From NCBI GenBank assembly GCA_023374045.1, contig CM041778.1, forward strand, positions 365,960,831-366,024,830: a stretch of 64,000 nucleotides of DNA. Direction: 5' to 3'. Origin of the DNA: Limonium bicolor (lineage: Eukaryota > Streptophyta > Magnoliopsida > Caryophyllales > Plumbaginaceae). Of the stretch, positions 34,796-47,453 are shown piece after piece (within the stretch, counting starts at the first letter, position 1; every line of letters begins with the position of its first letter). Below the pieces are notes generated by a model that saw nothing but the letters and a program-made list of their open reading frames with translations, was not told the origin of the DNA and made no database searches. Position numbers and translations under genes: made by a program.

Positions 34796-35159
34796 TTACT
34801 TATTTCATTTCCCTTAACTCAAACAAACAACCGAGAAAATCAAATGAAATTATTTTTCATTCCTCTCCATTCTCTTTCCCGATTTCATTCTATTCCTCCG
34901 CTCGAAACAAACGCCCCCTTACTTCTTATGCAAAAATCAGTTTTAAAATTGTAAATATACATATTTTATAGTTTAGTTAAAGAATTATAGTATGCTTTCA
35001 TTAAGTTTTAGTGATGGGTGAGATTAAAATTAATTTGTTATTTATATATGTATTTTATAAAAATGATTATAAACTTGTTACCGGCCGTATTAACTAAGGA
35101 ACTAACAACTTAATTTACCATGTAACTGAATGAATTAAAATCTGTAAATTCCTCTAATC

Positions 35160-35305
35160 AGTTTTTTTTTAACTGGTGACTGGTAACCATTGTCCGATAG
35201 TGGACGATCATTAGCCAGTGACTGGTAAATGCTGATCGATAATTGGTAGTCATTGATTGACAGTTGGTGGTAGTTAACTGTTGACCGTCATCTATTAACC
35301 AATTA
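35160..35305. repeat. GTTGACC-type minisatellite, second array
   Basis: It has the same style of degenerate repeat in the same orientation (AACTGGTGACTGGTAACC, ATTGATTGACAGTTGG, TTAACTGTTGACC). 35305-35939 shows nothing recognisable. Confidence 0.55.
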
Positions 35306-36289
35306 TTAATTTCGTTACCTGATTTAATTCTGCTTTGATGACATCCCCTTATTATTTTGTTTGGTTCTAAGACATTCACGTTTTGTAGTAGTTGGTCAAA
35401 ATAATATAATGACAATATCCAATCCCATGTTTAAAAACTTTTCCCACGTTTTCAAAAAATACTATGTGCTCAAGGAGTGGAAAACATCCCACTAAGGCTT
35501 TAATTTAACTTGAGTAAATCCACTCCTAAAAAAGAACTCTAGTACATCCACAATTTTAGCTGAGTTGAAATACAGGACCTACGAATGTGCCCTATAATGG
35601 ACAACAATTTAACAGCACTATTTGCTTTTTTTCACCCAGGTAAAAGACTCAAATCTAAATGTGTAGGATACAGTCCTAGGACTTTACATTGCACTACCCA
35701 AAATTCAAGAGCTTTCGGTTGTTGACAATTTCATCAACTATGATTAAGAGAAAAAGACAAGGCTCATCAAAAGTCTTGTTCACGGAGCTACCTAACCTAA
35801 GATTCCCCACATAGCATGCGAGAATCCTCGATTTTGTTACTTCTTGGTACAAGAATCCTCGATTATCTAACCTACACTAGCTTATGAAATGGGAGGACAG
35901 AGTGGGGCCTATGGACACGACAGCATAGAAGGTGGAAGGGATGATGCTATCTCTCTTTTTTACAACTTTTTTTCACGATATATTCTTAAAATATTTCATA
36001 ATTAACAAATACCTCTTTTTGGTAACATCCCTAAACTCCTCCGTTAATCCTTCCTGAAAAATGATATTTTTGTCCTGACTTTTTTTTTTTTCTGGCTTTG
36101 TTTTTTTACCTTTGATTCGAGGATACCACACGTATACCGACTAAGCCACAAGGGCTTAGCAAATTCACAATATACCTCTTAATTTCAAAAGTTCGTGATA
36201 TATCATTTTCTTTTCCAGCGTGCTGTAACAGCTAGTTTGTCCTTCAAACGGTTAGTTTCAATCAAACAACTCTTTTTTCCCCTATATAG

Positions 36290-36299
36290 CACCCACATA
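36290..36299 (+). promoter_or_regulatory. TATA box of the MULE gene
   Basis: CCTATATAGC lies just inside the left terminal repeat and upstream of the transposase remnant. This is a position-based inference. Confidence 0.4.
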
Positions 36300-36359
36300 T
36301 TATAGTAATATAATACAAACCCCACACCAAAGCAATGACATTATTTACAATAACAACAT

Positions 36360-37090
36360 AATCTAACTGTGTTCAACGGTGTATGACAAGGATTCGTAGT
36401 CAGTTGATGGTAAGGCATTGTGAGAGACAGGAAACCTCATAGAATTAGACTATAAACATTGTTTGTTCTAGGATTGTGAAGAGACTAACAACCCTAGAAA
36501 ACGGGCGAAAACTAGGTGATGCATCACCAGGTTATCAGGAAGGAGAAACTTTAAGGTGTTAGACAACAGTTTTCAGCTGGTTGTAGATTTGGAGAAGGTA
36601 TAATGCACATGTGGGAGGTGGCAACTTGCACGTATTCCTTGTAGACATGCCTTAAAGGAGATATAGTTGTTTGAAGGTGATCCATTAGAACAGGTGAGCC
36701 ACTATTTTTCTGTAAGAAGCTACAAAGCATCATACGAGCACAACATTCAACCTGTCCCATCCACTGAATTCTGGCCGTTACCACCTGAAGGCACCCCTAC
36801 AGTGTAGCACCCAATAATGAAAAGAGGAATTGGAAGACCCCTCGGAAATAGGAGGGAGGAAAATGAAAAACAAAGGGGGCGATGGACAAACAATAAGTGC
36901 GTAAAATGCGGTTGTTTTGGGCATTATAAGAGAACATGCAAGGGTGTTCCAACTGCAAGGGAAAAAAGGGCTGCTTCCCAACAAGAAAAAAACACACAAG
37001 ATGCACTTAATGAGGCAAAATCATCTCAGACTGCAAGAGGAAAAAGAGCATCATCAGCTACTTCTTCAAAAAGCCAAGGAAAAAACTAAG
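36360..37090 (+). pseudogene. MULE transposase C-terminal fragment
   Basis: The SWIM zinc finger CTCGRWQLARIPCRHA is encoded at 36604-36651, with a stop directly before it. HYFSVRSYKASYEHNIQPVP and EFWPLPPEG follow, then after a TAG the frame 36817-37089 (RGIGRPLGN). A CCHC knuckle CVKCGCFGHYKRTC is at 36898-36942. This order is that of MuDR-type transposases. The catalytic DDE core and the MULE N-terminus are absent. At least three stops or shifts break it. The Lys/Ser/Gln-rich tail after the knuckle (37000-37089) is usual for the family. Confidence 0.85.
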
Positions 37091-37165
37091 AAACAAAGGC
37101 AACAATCATGGTTCCACTTCTGGTGTTGCTACTTAGCTGGGCTAGTTTCTGCTGCTTTATTTTGG

Positions 37166-37450
37166 TAGTTCATGGCGTGGGGATTGCACAGTGATGGGTA
37201 CAGTTTGTTGACCCTATTTTGGTTTTTTGTCTATAGTACATTTGATGGATATTTTGGTGTTACTATGTAAAGAGTGATGGTATGTTGGGCACTTGATTCT
37301 CGGTACTGCTTTTGAATATGTTGGTAGTTCATGGCGTGAGTTTGTTGGCCCTATTTTGGGTTTTTGTCTATAGTACTTTTGGTGGATATTTTGGTGTTAG
37401 TGTGCAAAGGGTGGTGGTATTGGGCACTTGATTCTCGGTACTGCTTTTTT
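37166..37450. repeat. Local tandem duplication in the MULE 3' region
   Basis: A segment starting GTAGTTCATGGCGTG occurs at 37166 and 37322. Both contain TTTTTGTCTATAGTAC and GGGCACTTGATTCTCGGTAC. Units are about 156 and 129 bp. The same pair is present in the second block copy (53504-53770), where the first unit is truncated at its left. Confidence 0.8.
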
Positions 37451-38385
37451 TTTTACAAACAGTAATGTCTCATTGTGACAATAGTGGTAACAACAATGAA
37501 ATGATGGTAGTTGTGCATTATCAAATGAAGTTGCATTATATTTTGTGGATACGAATTACAAATGCAACTACAACTAAAGCCCAAAGAAACCACATCTTTA
37601 TGCTATGCTTCATCTATTATGTGGGTTCCTTCTTTATTTCCAAATTTTGTTGATAAGATGCATCAGCTCCCATTCTTTCTTGATTCCGAGCTTCAGAAAG
37701 AGTAGAGGCAACACTAGAAGTAGATGCTACCATGTTGAGTACGAGTTGTCACAATAGCATGGCTTACCTTTGAATGAGAGTTGTATTGATTCCGTATCAC
37801 CGGTGCCCATCATTAAAAAAAACTACAAACCCAACCATTGTAGTATCCCTTTCCCACTGAAAAGTTCTTGCAGAGAGAGTTAAACTTCCTAAAAACGAAT
37901 TCACTGGTGCATGAATTGTTTGAAATTTTCATTGATTTTGTTATAACAGTCATAGCTTTGGTATGGGTTTTATGCTTTATACCATGAAAGTTGGTGTTTA
38001 TAAGGGAAAAAAGAGCTGATGAACTAAAATTAGTCGTTTGAAGGGCAAACTAGTTGTTACAGCATGCTGGGAAAAAAAGGTATATTTTGAACTTTTGAAT
38101 TTTAAGGGGTATATTGCGAACTTTTGAATATTAAAGGTATATTGTGAACTTAATTTCTTTTTTTAAAAAATTGCCGTTACAAAATGAAACTGTAAAAAAA
38201 GAAAAAACAGGGTCAGAGAAAAAAAAATCATTTTCCAGGGAGGTTAACGGTGAATTTGACCAACGTTACAAAAAAGGGACATTTTGTGAATTAGGAAAGA
38301 TTTTATGGATATATTGTAACAAGGTTTTAAAAAAGGGATATTTTGTGAATTATGAAAGCTTTTGGGGTACATTGTGAATTTTCCC

Positions 38386-39423
38386 TTAAATATTTGACGT
38401 TATTTTGTTTGTGACGGTTTATAGTTATTTTGGGTATTGCATGATTTTATAATTATAATATTTCTCTGAACCTTAGTATTTCTTCAAATACTATAATTGT
38501 TCTAAATATGTCAAGGTAAACGAGGCAGAAAGAATAGAAGATCCCTTCAAAATGTACGTCTGTATTAAGAAATTAAAGAATATAGTTTGTATCAATAAAC
38601 ATGGGCTCATCTTAGTCCAGCTATTATATTGGGTTATTATTTTGCTGGCCCATTATGTTGTCCATTTCGCTCTTAAAGCGCATACGGAGTGTATCGTCTT
38701 GTATCTTACGGTCTTACCACAGTAATGACAATGAATTAGCAAAGTAGAGAATGCTAATAGCAACTAGTTTCGGAAAAAAAAAATGCTAATAGCATTATGG
38801 GAATCAATAGGCCGGCCATTTAATGGTTGAATTTTCCTGCCACTTTTAAGTCAAGATAAGCGCAAAATTTAAGGAGTAAACTTCTTTTTTTATGAAATAT
38901 GTAAATTGATCAATTCTTATTTTCGAAAAAAAAAACAATTTAACCTTCATTTGAATCAAACGCTGGATCACAGATCTCTCATTTTTAATCCGTCAGAATG
39001 TCATAATCCTGAATTTCCTCTCTTATGGCATTAGATATGAATGCATATAAAAAGATGATGATAACATACTCTCTCATCTTCAAAATTTTAGCAATGAGAA
39101 CTTTACTTAAAATATAAGATCACTTTTTATATTCATCATTCTACTTTTTTTTAAAAAAATTTATATATATGTTTCACTCTACTTTTTTCTTTTTCCCACT
39201 AAAGTATATATACTTTTTCATATTCTTCTCATATAAAAGTAAGGTTACATTAATCATTATACACCATTTCTTAAAAATTGTGAAAAAATCTAGAATTACT
39301 TATATTTTGAATAGAAGGTAGTATTTTTTATACTTAATGTTTTTTCATGCATAATGTTCATGATAGAAAAAGAAGTTCAAATTTGCTATTTGCAAGTAAG
39401 AGAAAAAGATAATGCAAAGTAGT
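38386..39423. other. Unassigned AT-rich flank
   Basis: No gene was recognised between the MULE right end and the MITE. It is present in both block copies (54730-55741). Confidence 0.5.
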
Positions 39424-39650
39424 ATCACTGGCAGAGGCGGACGCAGAGGGGGGTTAGGGGGTTAGAGCCCCCTGAAAATTTTAAAAATTGTCAAATTACT
39501 CTTATAATTTTTTTTAAAATACAATATAATATAAAGTTTTAAAGAAAATTAGTGTCAAAAATTTTTTAACCCCCCCTAAACAATTTCTACGTGTCAAAAT
39601 TTTTTTAGCCTCCCCTAAACAAGATTTCTGGATCCGCCACTGATCACTGG
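39424..39650. mobile_element. hAT MITE, 211 bp, with ATCACTGG duplications
   Basis: The element 39432-39642 begins CAGAGGCGGACGCAG and ends in TGGATCCGCCACTG, inverted relatives. Both sides carry the 8-bp duplication ATCACTGG (39424-39431 and 39643-39650). The interior has AGCCCCCTGAAAATTTT and AACCCCCCCTAAAC. It is a common plant hAT-type MITE. Confidence 0.88.
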
Positions 39651-40256
39651 TGTGGATTGAGAACCTACCACCCATACTATACTTATAGCAGCAACAACAA
39701 AACAACGGCAAAAATCAGGACCAAATGATTGATGTTTCACAAACTTTGTACTATGTTGCCAATAAACAAACCATCTTTGCAATATCAAATACACTTCACT
39801 TTGCACAATTTAACACAACTCCAAATCAAAAAGGAAACAATTAGTTTCATCTTCAACAATTGTACAAATCTAAACATACGGATACCATAATGACAACCCT
39901 AGTCTATGCTCTTCTCTGTTTGTGCCTTGAAGGTTAAGGAAGTTAAGAGGCCACATATAGGGTGTTCAATGGGTTATATGCATGTTTTGTGCCACATCCC
40001 TAAATAAAAAAATCACGTTCTACCTTGTTTTCAGCCCAACCCTCTCCTTCTCTCACCCACACATCATCCAAGATTAGCCCATTCTCCTACTCATTTTTAT
40101 CCACTAAATTGATGATAGTTCTTTTTTAAGCCTCTTTCGAATGTCTATTTCAGATGAAGATATTTCAAGCATTAATGAGCCTTACTTTGATAGGGTTTAC
40201 TTTAATGTTGATCATTGCCTGGAATTGAGGATGGTTTTGGCCAACATAACCTTACA
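39651..40256. other. Unassigned DNA between MITE and CACTA3
   Basis: No recognised feature. A short frame near 40140-40256 (ATGTCTATTTCAGATGAAG...) is interrupted by the CACTA3 terminus and might be a host or transposon gene fragment. Confidence 0.4.
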
Positions 40257-40690
40257 CACTAGTGCATAAAAAAAGCTTAAGTCATAGTTAAAAACTTAAA
40301 ATACCCGTTAAATAACAGTTTGTAACCGCACTTTAAAGAGATGAGTCTAATACACCGGATCCTATAAATCACGGTTCATAACCGTGTTTTGAGGTAGGCT
40401 TCTAGGCGCGGGACTTAAAGATAATGACACATAGTTAAAAAGGAACCGTGTTTATTGTTCATTTCACGCGCACCCGCTAAGGTTTTAAAACACAGTTATG
40501 CCTAGAACCGTGTTTTATTGTGCACTTCGCATGCGCCCGCCAAAGGTTTTAAAACATAGTTTCCAATATAACCACACTTTGACAAGAGACTTTAAAACAC
40601 AAATTTGCATACTCGTTCTTTAAAGCCTAATAGCGTGCTTTGCTAAATAGTCTTTAAACACGGTTTCCTTGATAACCACAATTAAAGGTA
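40257..40690 (-). repeat. CACTA3 3' terminus and subterminal repeats
   Basis: Repeats of CACGGTT...AACCGTG and AAAACACAGTT...AACCGTGTTTT alternate with CGCGCACCCGC-like GC blocks. The second copy is at 56581-57010. Confidence 0.85.
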
Positions 40691-40899
40691 TTTAAAAAAA
40701 TCAATTTTTTGTATTTCACCTTGTTAGTTCTTCATCTTGATAAGAAAGTATGAATTCTCTCCCAAATATCAAGATCTCTTGCTAAATAAATCTAAGAAGT
40801 CTTGAAATGGTCATAAATGTGCACAAAGACAAGTAAATACACTTAAATCCATATAAAATGTTCAATTAATGTTAAAAAGTTTGCAAGATTAGTGGTCGT

Positions 40900-41578
40900 T
40901 GAAAAACATCTATTTTGTTCCCTAGTTGATTTGGGCTAGATATATAAGTGAAAGTAATTGTCTAGGTTTCATGTACAACCAAGGTGGTAGAAGAATGTAG
41001 ATCATCAATAGTATGTCAAGTACTATGCACACTGCTTAATGTAATGTATTAGTTCATGCCATCAGTGCACATACCAATTCATTAGTTCTTTGTTTCCTCA
41101 CAAAAATGAGGAAATTTTCTATCAATTTTTCTTCACTGTGATGCATCAGCATGATATCTCAATTTTCCATCCTTTTCATACGAATTGACGTCATCTAAGA
41201 TTCACCACATCTTTCTTAAGTGCGAATAAATGCTTAAACATGGAATGAGGCAAATACCACAATACCTTAGCAAGTGAACTTTTCTAATTACGACCATTGA
41301 TGTCATTTTGTTGCTTCTTGACATAGCATGATTCCTGACATTTTGAACAACTATAAGTTCATTTCTTATCTCTCCAATAAAAAATGCAACCATTTGGACA
41401 GACATGAATTTTTTGGTACTACAAGCCCATTGGACACATCAACTTTTTTGTTTCATAAGTTGATGTTGGTAAATGATTATCCTCAGGAAGTATGTCTTTC
41501 AACAACTGTAGAAGGGCAGTGAAACTCACATCCCTCCGAGCATACTTTGATTTTAAATTGAACACTTTTAGGACAACA
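40900..41578 (-). pseudogene. CACTA3 tnp2 transposase fragment
   Basis: Minus-strand similarity to CACTA1 runs through LPTSTYETKKLMCPMG, KIHVCPNGCIFYW, CSKCQESCYVKK and AKVLWYLP. Stops are frequent (for example after MCPMGL and in the segment after DKK) and frames shift. It continues 57230-57905 in copy 2. The region is followed, beyond copy D, by the linker part at 47228-47453. Not functional. Confidence 0.82.
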
Positions 41579-44500
41579 CTCAGTGAAATACCCCAAACTT
41601 ATTAAATATGGATTAAATATTTAATCACATTAATTAAGGCCTAAACATGCCTTAAAAGTCAACTGAGATCAACAGCGGTCAACACAAAACAAGATGCTGC
41701 ACCCTTTGACTGTTAAGGGTAAATAAATACCCAAATGAACTTCTTAGGACCTAAAAATTTGTCCTAAGTATATTAACATAATATTAAACATATTATAACC
41801 GTTGGACAACACTCCAACACAAAGAAAAAGCATTTACATGCTTCAAGGTCAAAAAGGGCAAAAAGGTGCTCTAGGAAAACCTTAAAAATCAAATGACCTC
41901 TAAATGATATAAAATTGAATACCATGATCAAGTATCATGTAAGGAACACAACAAAACCGTTGTCAAAGGAAACAGAGCCCAGAAACACCTTGTGACACAA
42001 AATGTGCACTAAAACTCCTTAAAGCACGTTTTTGTGTAATCGCCTTTTAAATTGGTTTTAAATGGGCTAAAAGGTTATAATTACCTTTAAATATAATAAA
42101 ATATCATATTATATGATATTAGGAATTTAATTCCAGAAATTTACGAATTTTTACAAATTTAATATTAAAATATTAATAAAACCCTAAAGTGGGGCCCGTT
42201 TGGGTCAACATTGACAAAGTTGGTCAATGTTGACCATTGATCACGAAATGGACTACATAAAATCAGATAATTAAGTCTCTTAATAGACCAAGAGACAAGT
42301 CCCATGTGACAATTAAATATAGTCCTTTACTTTTGCATAAAATAACAAAAAAGACATGCTTTACCTTATAAAACAAAAAAGGTGGGCTCCACTTACCTTA
42401 CCCATGTGAGCCAGCCGATTTGGAGCCTCCATTTGCTCCTCTTTTCCCTTGTATTTCGGTGCTCCAAGCAAGCTAGCAAGACAAGACAAAAGATGATGAC
42501 ACATTTCATTAGTTAATTGCTAAAGGTAACATTATTTACTCCATTTTGATTCAAAATTGGAATCAATCATACCCTACCTTCCCAATCAAGGACGGCTGCC
42601 CCCTCTTCTTGTATCCACCGATTTTTCTTCAATTATTCAACACCAATCAATTGGTGATGAGTCATCAAGTCACTTAAAACATAAAAAATGCAAAAAATGT
42701 GTTTTAAGGCAAAACTAGGTCATTTCTCTCATTAGCTCCATTCCAACCGTGGAGCTCACTGCCAAAATCTCCCTTTGGCTCCTCTCCACCGTAGGTAAGA
42801 GTTCCAAGCACCATTGATGAGGTTTCAAGCTCTAGGTAAGCTCTTAAGGCATAAAAATGCCCATTTTCTTCATCTTTCCTTCCTTTTTCGATTGATCTAC
42901 ACTCCAACCTTTTCTATACATATATTTAGAGTGATTTTGAGGTTAGATGAAGTGTTGGTTTCGTACATAACCAGATATAAGGAGGAAAGTTCAAGTCTTG
43001 ACTATTTAAGGTAAAAATGTGCTTTAAGCTCATAACTTTTGATTCCCTTCAAGTTCGGCTGTGAAACTTTGGTCATAGCCACATCTTCTTCTACTTTTCA
43101 TGTGGAATCTGTTGGTTATCCATTTGGAGCAAAGGTGGCCGAGATCCAAAGGAAATACCCTCTTTTAAGGCATTTTTCCAAGGTAAAACCTAATAACAAG
43201 TGAGTTTGTTGAGATCTAGCTATTTCCTATGTCAATATGGTGGATCTAACACCTTGTGGTGTGTTTGATTCAGGCCGAAACCATCTTGAACTCTCCTTGC
43301 ATTCTTATGGTGATTTTTGCCTTAAATCTTACATTAAATTACTTCTTATGGTTAGATCTTGTTTGGAGAGTAACTAGGCCTTGTTCTCTGTTTGAAAACA
43401 TGTAAAACAAGCTGTGGAGAATTTCTACTTAAGGTGGCCGAACCAAACAAGGTTCTATCTAGGTTAAATCAAGGTATAAATTACTTAAAACCTTAACTTG
43501 TTACATTAATACAAGTTTAAGCTGTTCCTAATTAATTGCCGTCAGTGAAGAGGTGAAATAAGGTCTTGTTTGACCTTAAAATGTTTAAGGAATGGTTTAA
43601 TAAATTTTATAACTAATTAAACAAGCATAATTGTCAAATTTAAGACATTATGTGGAAGTTTGGTAAATAAATAAAAGGTGTGTGGCGAGGCCAAAATTTT
43701 ATATGTATTTTGGGACATTTATGTGTAATTTATTTTGCAAGCCAATATTTGTAATAAGGCCATGTATTTTAGGCCATTTTATTTATGCATTTACAAGCTT
43801 TTCATTAAGTTTAAGTAGTATAAATGCATTACCGAAAATAAATGGGGTATTAGGTGTAATTAAATTAAATTTAGGGACTTTAGAAAAATAAAGCCGAAAA
43901 TTAGAGTTAAAAAGGAGTTAAAATAAAGCTTATAAGATTTTATAAAGTTTTGGGGTTAAATGGTGAATTTTTGAAAAGTATGGGTACAAACTGTGAATAA
44001 AGGAAATTAATAGTCAAGGAAATATTAAGGAGGTCAACCTTGACCATTTGCTAGGTTTTGACCAAAATAAATAAGTTAGATAACTTATTTAAGGTGTTAT
44101 AATAAGATAAGTATCTTAAGGTAATATTTTCATAACATATGTGGTAAATATGTTATTACTGAAATAAAGGGTGTAAAATGGTATTTTAAACACCCATGGG
44201 CTATTAGGAATTTTAGGAATTTATTTGATGGATTTTGGAATTAAAATGAACTATATATGTATAATATATAGTTATTATGTCATTATGACACTTTGGAGAA
44301 AAATAGATGGTGGAATGGTAATATCGAAAGTATATGGGTTAATAAGGATAATTATAACCCTTTGGTGGAATTTGGTGATTTGTAGAGTTATTAAGTGAAT
44401 TTAATAAGTTATGTGTATAAAATATAGTTTTAATGATATGGTAAACTATATGTTATAAATAGGGCCAAATGGCAATTATAGAATAGCACAAGGGCTGTTC

Positions 44501-47227
44501 GGAATTTACAAAAAAAATAACCATAGGTTATACTCTTTTATAAGTTAGAAATGTTATATTAAATGGTATATATAACATGGTAAAAAAGAAAGGGGTGATT
44601 TTGTAAATAAAGGAAACTATGGTTTATGGAAAAGAATAAGATTTTCTTATGGTGCCTAAGAGGCAATAATAAATAGTTTTGTATAAAGACTATAGGTTAT
44701 AAGTTAAAGGGAATAAAATATCACATAGTATGGTATTAGTATATGGTATAACATTACATAATGTTATGTGGTCAAAACGGAATTTAAATTAAGTTAAGGG
44801 CTATACTGAGTTAATAAGAGTTGAGAGATAAATTTTAGACTAAGGTCTATAATGTTATAAATGTTATGACAATGATATGGTTTAGATGGAATTAATATAA
44901 GGAAGGGTACTCACATAAAATAATGTGACAAACTATAAATAAATGAGATTTATAAACTAAGGTGTTTATGGAATAAACCTTAGGAGTTGTAATTATACAA
45001 CATAAAATGTTACATAATATTAGGATAACAATTTATAAGTTGTACAATACAATACAACTAATGGGAATAATCATCTAACATAAGATGATAAAATGTAACA
45101 TATGATATAAGAGTCTATTAAACTCATGGGAATTACCTACGTGGTAAATATATACATGCACAAGGATAATGTATATAAGGTGGATATAGATATTGGTTGG
45201 AAACCATATGATTTAATGGGGTGGTTATTTAAAAAATATATAATAGTTATGAACTATAAGTTATGAGTTTTGGATACAATACAAAAAAAAAAAATGTACT
45301 ACATCATGCATGAATACATGCAACTATAGGATATGTACCTAAGCTAGATGGTGGACAAGATTAAAAGAAATACAATGAATTAAACTTAACAGTTGAAATG
45401 TTATGACATACGCGTTTAAGTAACAAACCGACTGTTTTAGAGAAACCCGTAACGAACAACTGTAGAAAACAGGGGTGAACTGTCGGGGTTACTTATTATT
45501 CGGAAATACCGGATGTAGTTAGTCATGGAGACTGACTTATAGTTTATTACCGTTTAGATTATACTTCTGACAAGACGCTCGATGAGCTAGCGGGCTACAC
45601 GGAGCATAGGATCTTGCTGATTCATACTCCACCGTAATACAATCAGGGTGAACGGTATGTAAAGGGGTTTGATCCGAGTTGTCCTAAGGTTGCTCCTTGG
45701 GCTCGGATTTGGTTGATATAACTTGTATGTTGTTATGAGTCTCTGATTGTCTCCGAGGACTTCCTCAGTTCAGACTTCTGTGTGATCTGTGATAAGATTG
45801 ATTGTCTGAATGTTAATTAATATGCATGAATTGTATATTTATAGCTGCTTATTATTTACTGTTGTTGAGTTAACAGTATCGCGTTATATATATGAACCAA
45901 TATATATAAATTGAACTAGCGGCTATGGTGCTATCTTATATGAAATATAAGGAACGTAAGTAAAACGTTGTAGCACTATGATAATAACATATACTATTAT
46001 CTGAGACTTTTATACGGAGCATTGGCCCTTCTATACGCCGCTCTTGTATCTAGCACTGGATCCCGAGTTTACAGACTCCGGATTGGACTAATGACCTTAG
46101 TCTGCTGTGTTAGAAAATTTGGTAATGCGATGCGATGGTAATTAATTAATTAATGGAATGGAAGTAAAGCCAAGAGGATGTGGCTCTTGGTGCGCGCTGT
46201 GATCACAAAAACGATACCAGGATGTCCGCGTACGGGTCCGTAAGTATCAAGAAAATTTCCCGTGAGCTAGAATGGCTCGTTGGTCGGAGACTCTACCGTT
46301 GGAGTGGCTACTGCCGTGGGTGACCCGCCATAATATATGGGTAACTAGAGACATGTCGTTTTAACGAGACATTGTCACTAGGTATAACTGAACAACTAAA
46401 ACAATTGAGACTTATACAGTGGCAAACAATACCATGGACGAGACTAAATACTTGTTTATTATTCTCGTTGTTTTGCTTTGTTGTTCATTGGTTATACTAG
46501 TGGTTATTTTATTATGTGTTGATGGTTGGATGGAGCCTACAAGGCCAAGGTAAATTAAATATGAACATTGTACGCTACGGCGAATGTACATTGTACATTA
46601 TATTGTTATTGTTCGATACGTTCGATATATAGTTGTGGATTGTGTTATTAAATGATTGTGGATTAGATGGATGGTTGAATATCTATGAATATTTGGATGG
46701 ATGAATATGTATATTATACATGTTTATTTCAGTATTGTTATAACTGTAAAAATGGTAAAGCATGGAACCGACCTAATAATAAGATGGTTAAAATGACAAG
46801 TGACCATTAGGGTCCAGGCCCGGCATACTCAGCGTCTATCGCTGATACTACACCATTTCAGGTTGTTGATCATTGTCGGAGCTGAAGAGCAGGAACAGGG
46901 TAATTGGAGATGTTGTATAGCAATGGAGATGGTGAATTGTATTATGGTAAGGTTGTGTATTCAGGATTGGGTAGACGCTCACTTGTCGATGTTTATGGTT
47001 TATGGACTTAGTATGATGTATAGGAGTTTCTCGTTATCACTGCAGTTAACAGTTTATTTGTATTGGAAGTTGGATGTAGTTTGGCTGCGTTGCTCGCATG
47101 GGCGAGTAACGGCCGGTGACACCCGAGTGAGTTTTGTAATTGTTAATTATTTTTCCGCTGCGAGACGTTTTATTTATTGCTACGTGAGAGATTTTATCGT
47201 GATTATGGAGAGGGGTGTTACACTCAG
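41579..47227 (+). mobile_element. Family X solo LTR, copy D, with CTCAG target duplications
   Basis: The element 41584-47222 (5639 bp) begins TGAAATACCCCAAAC and ends GGGGTGTTACA. CTCAG lies on both sides (41579-41583 and 47223-47227). The uninterrupted target is seen in block copy 2 near 57905 (ACAACACTCAGTTTACTT), so the boundaries are proven within the window. There is no gag, pol, primer site or second LTR. A TATAAAA near 42367 precedes a CT-rich leader-like stretch, supporting the plus orientation. The hairpin array found in copies A and C was not seen here. Confidence 0.93.
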
Positions 47228-47453
47228 TTTACTTAACTTTGTAGGATCAAATCATGGGTATAGTGGTGTTTTGGATGAAACAACATAGTTTCATAGGTGC
47301 CTTTCTTGTTAGAGTAATGTTTTTCAACATCTTCTAGAGTTGCTACAATGTAATCATCATCTGGCACACTGTTAGCTAAATCGTGGTCATCACCCACCCC
47401 AAAATTGCTTCCAACATATGGAGGCTACTATTTTCACCACATTCTTCTTTGTT
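47228..47453 (-). pseudogene. CACTA3 transposase linker fragment
   Basis: It corresponds to the acidic linker and following region of the CACTA1 transposase. It is cut off on one side by copy D and on the other by the LINE. Several stops are present. Confidence 0.65.

Larger units (their letters stand above)
35940..38385 (+). mobile_element. Mutator-like element (MULE), internally deleted
   Basis: Long terminal inverted repeats flank a transposase remnant. The left repeat is about 35940-36285 and the right about 38015-38385. The clearest pairing is CAGCGTGCTGTAACAGCTAG with its complement CTAGTTGTTACAGCATGCTG, and TTCACAATATACC with GGTATATTGTGAA. Further out, AAAATGAT and GTTAA blocks also pair. 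Outer boundaries are approximate and no 9-bp target duplication could be fixed. Only the C-terminal third of the transposase is left. Confidence 0.8.

Noticed and set aside
42704..42907. Small gene in LTR copy D
   Set aside because: A short frame in a non-coding LTR with no conserved counterpart noticed in copies B and C.
46800..47288. 162-codon frame as a host gene
   Set aside because: It lies inside LTR copy D and runs over its right end into CACTA3 sequence; it has no recognisable domain and crosses a proven insertion boundary.
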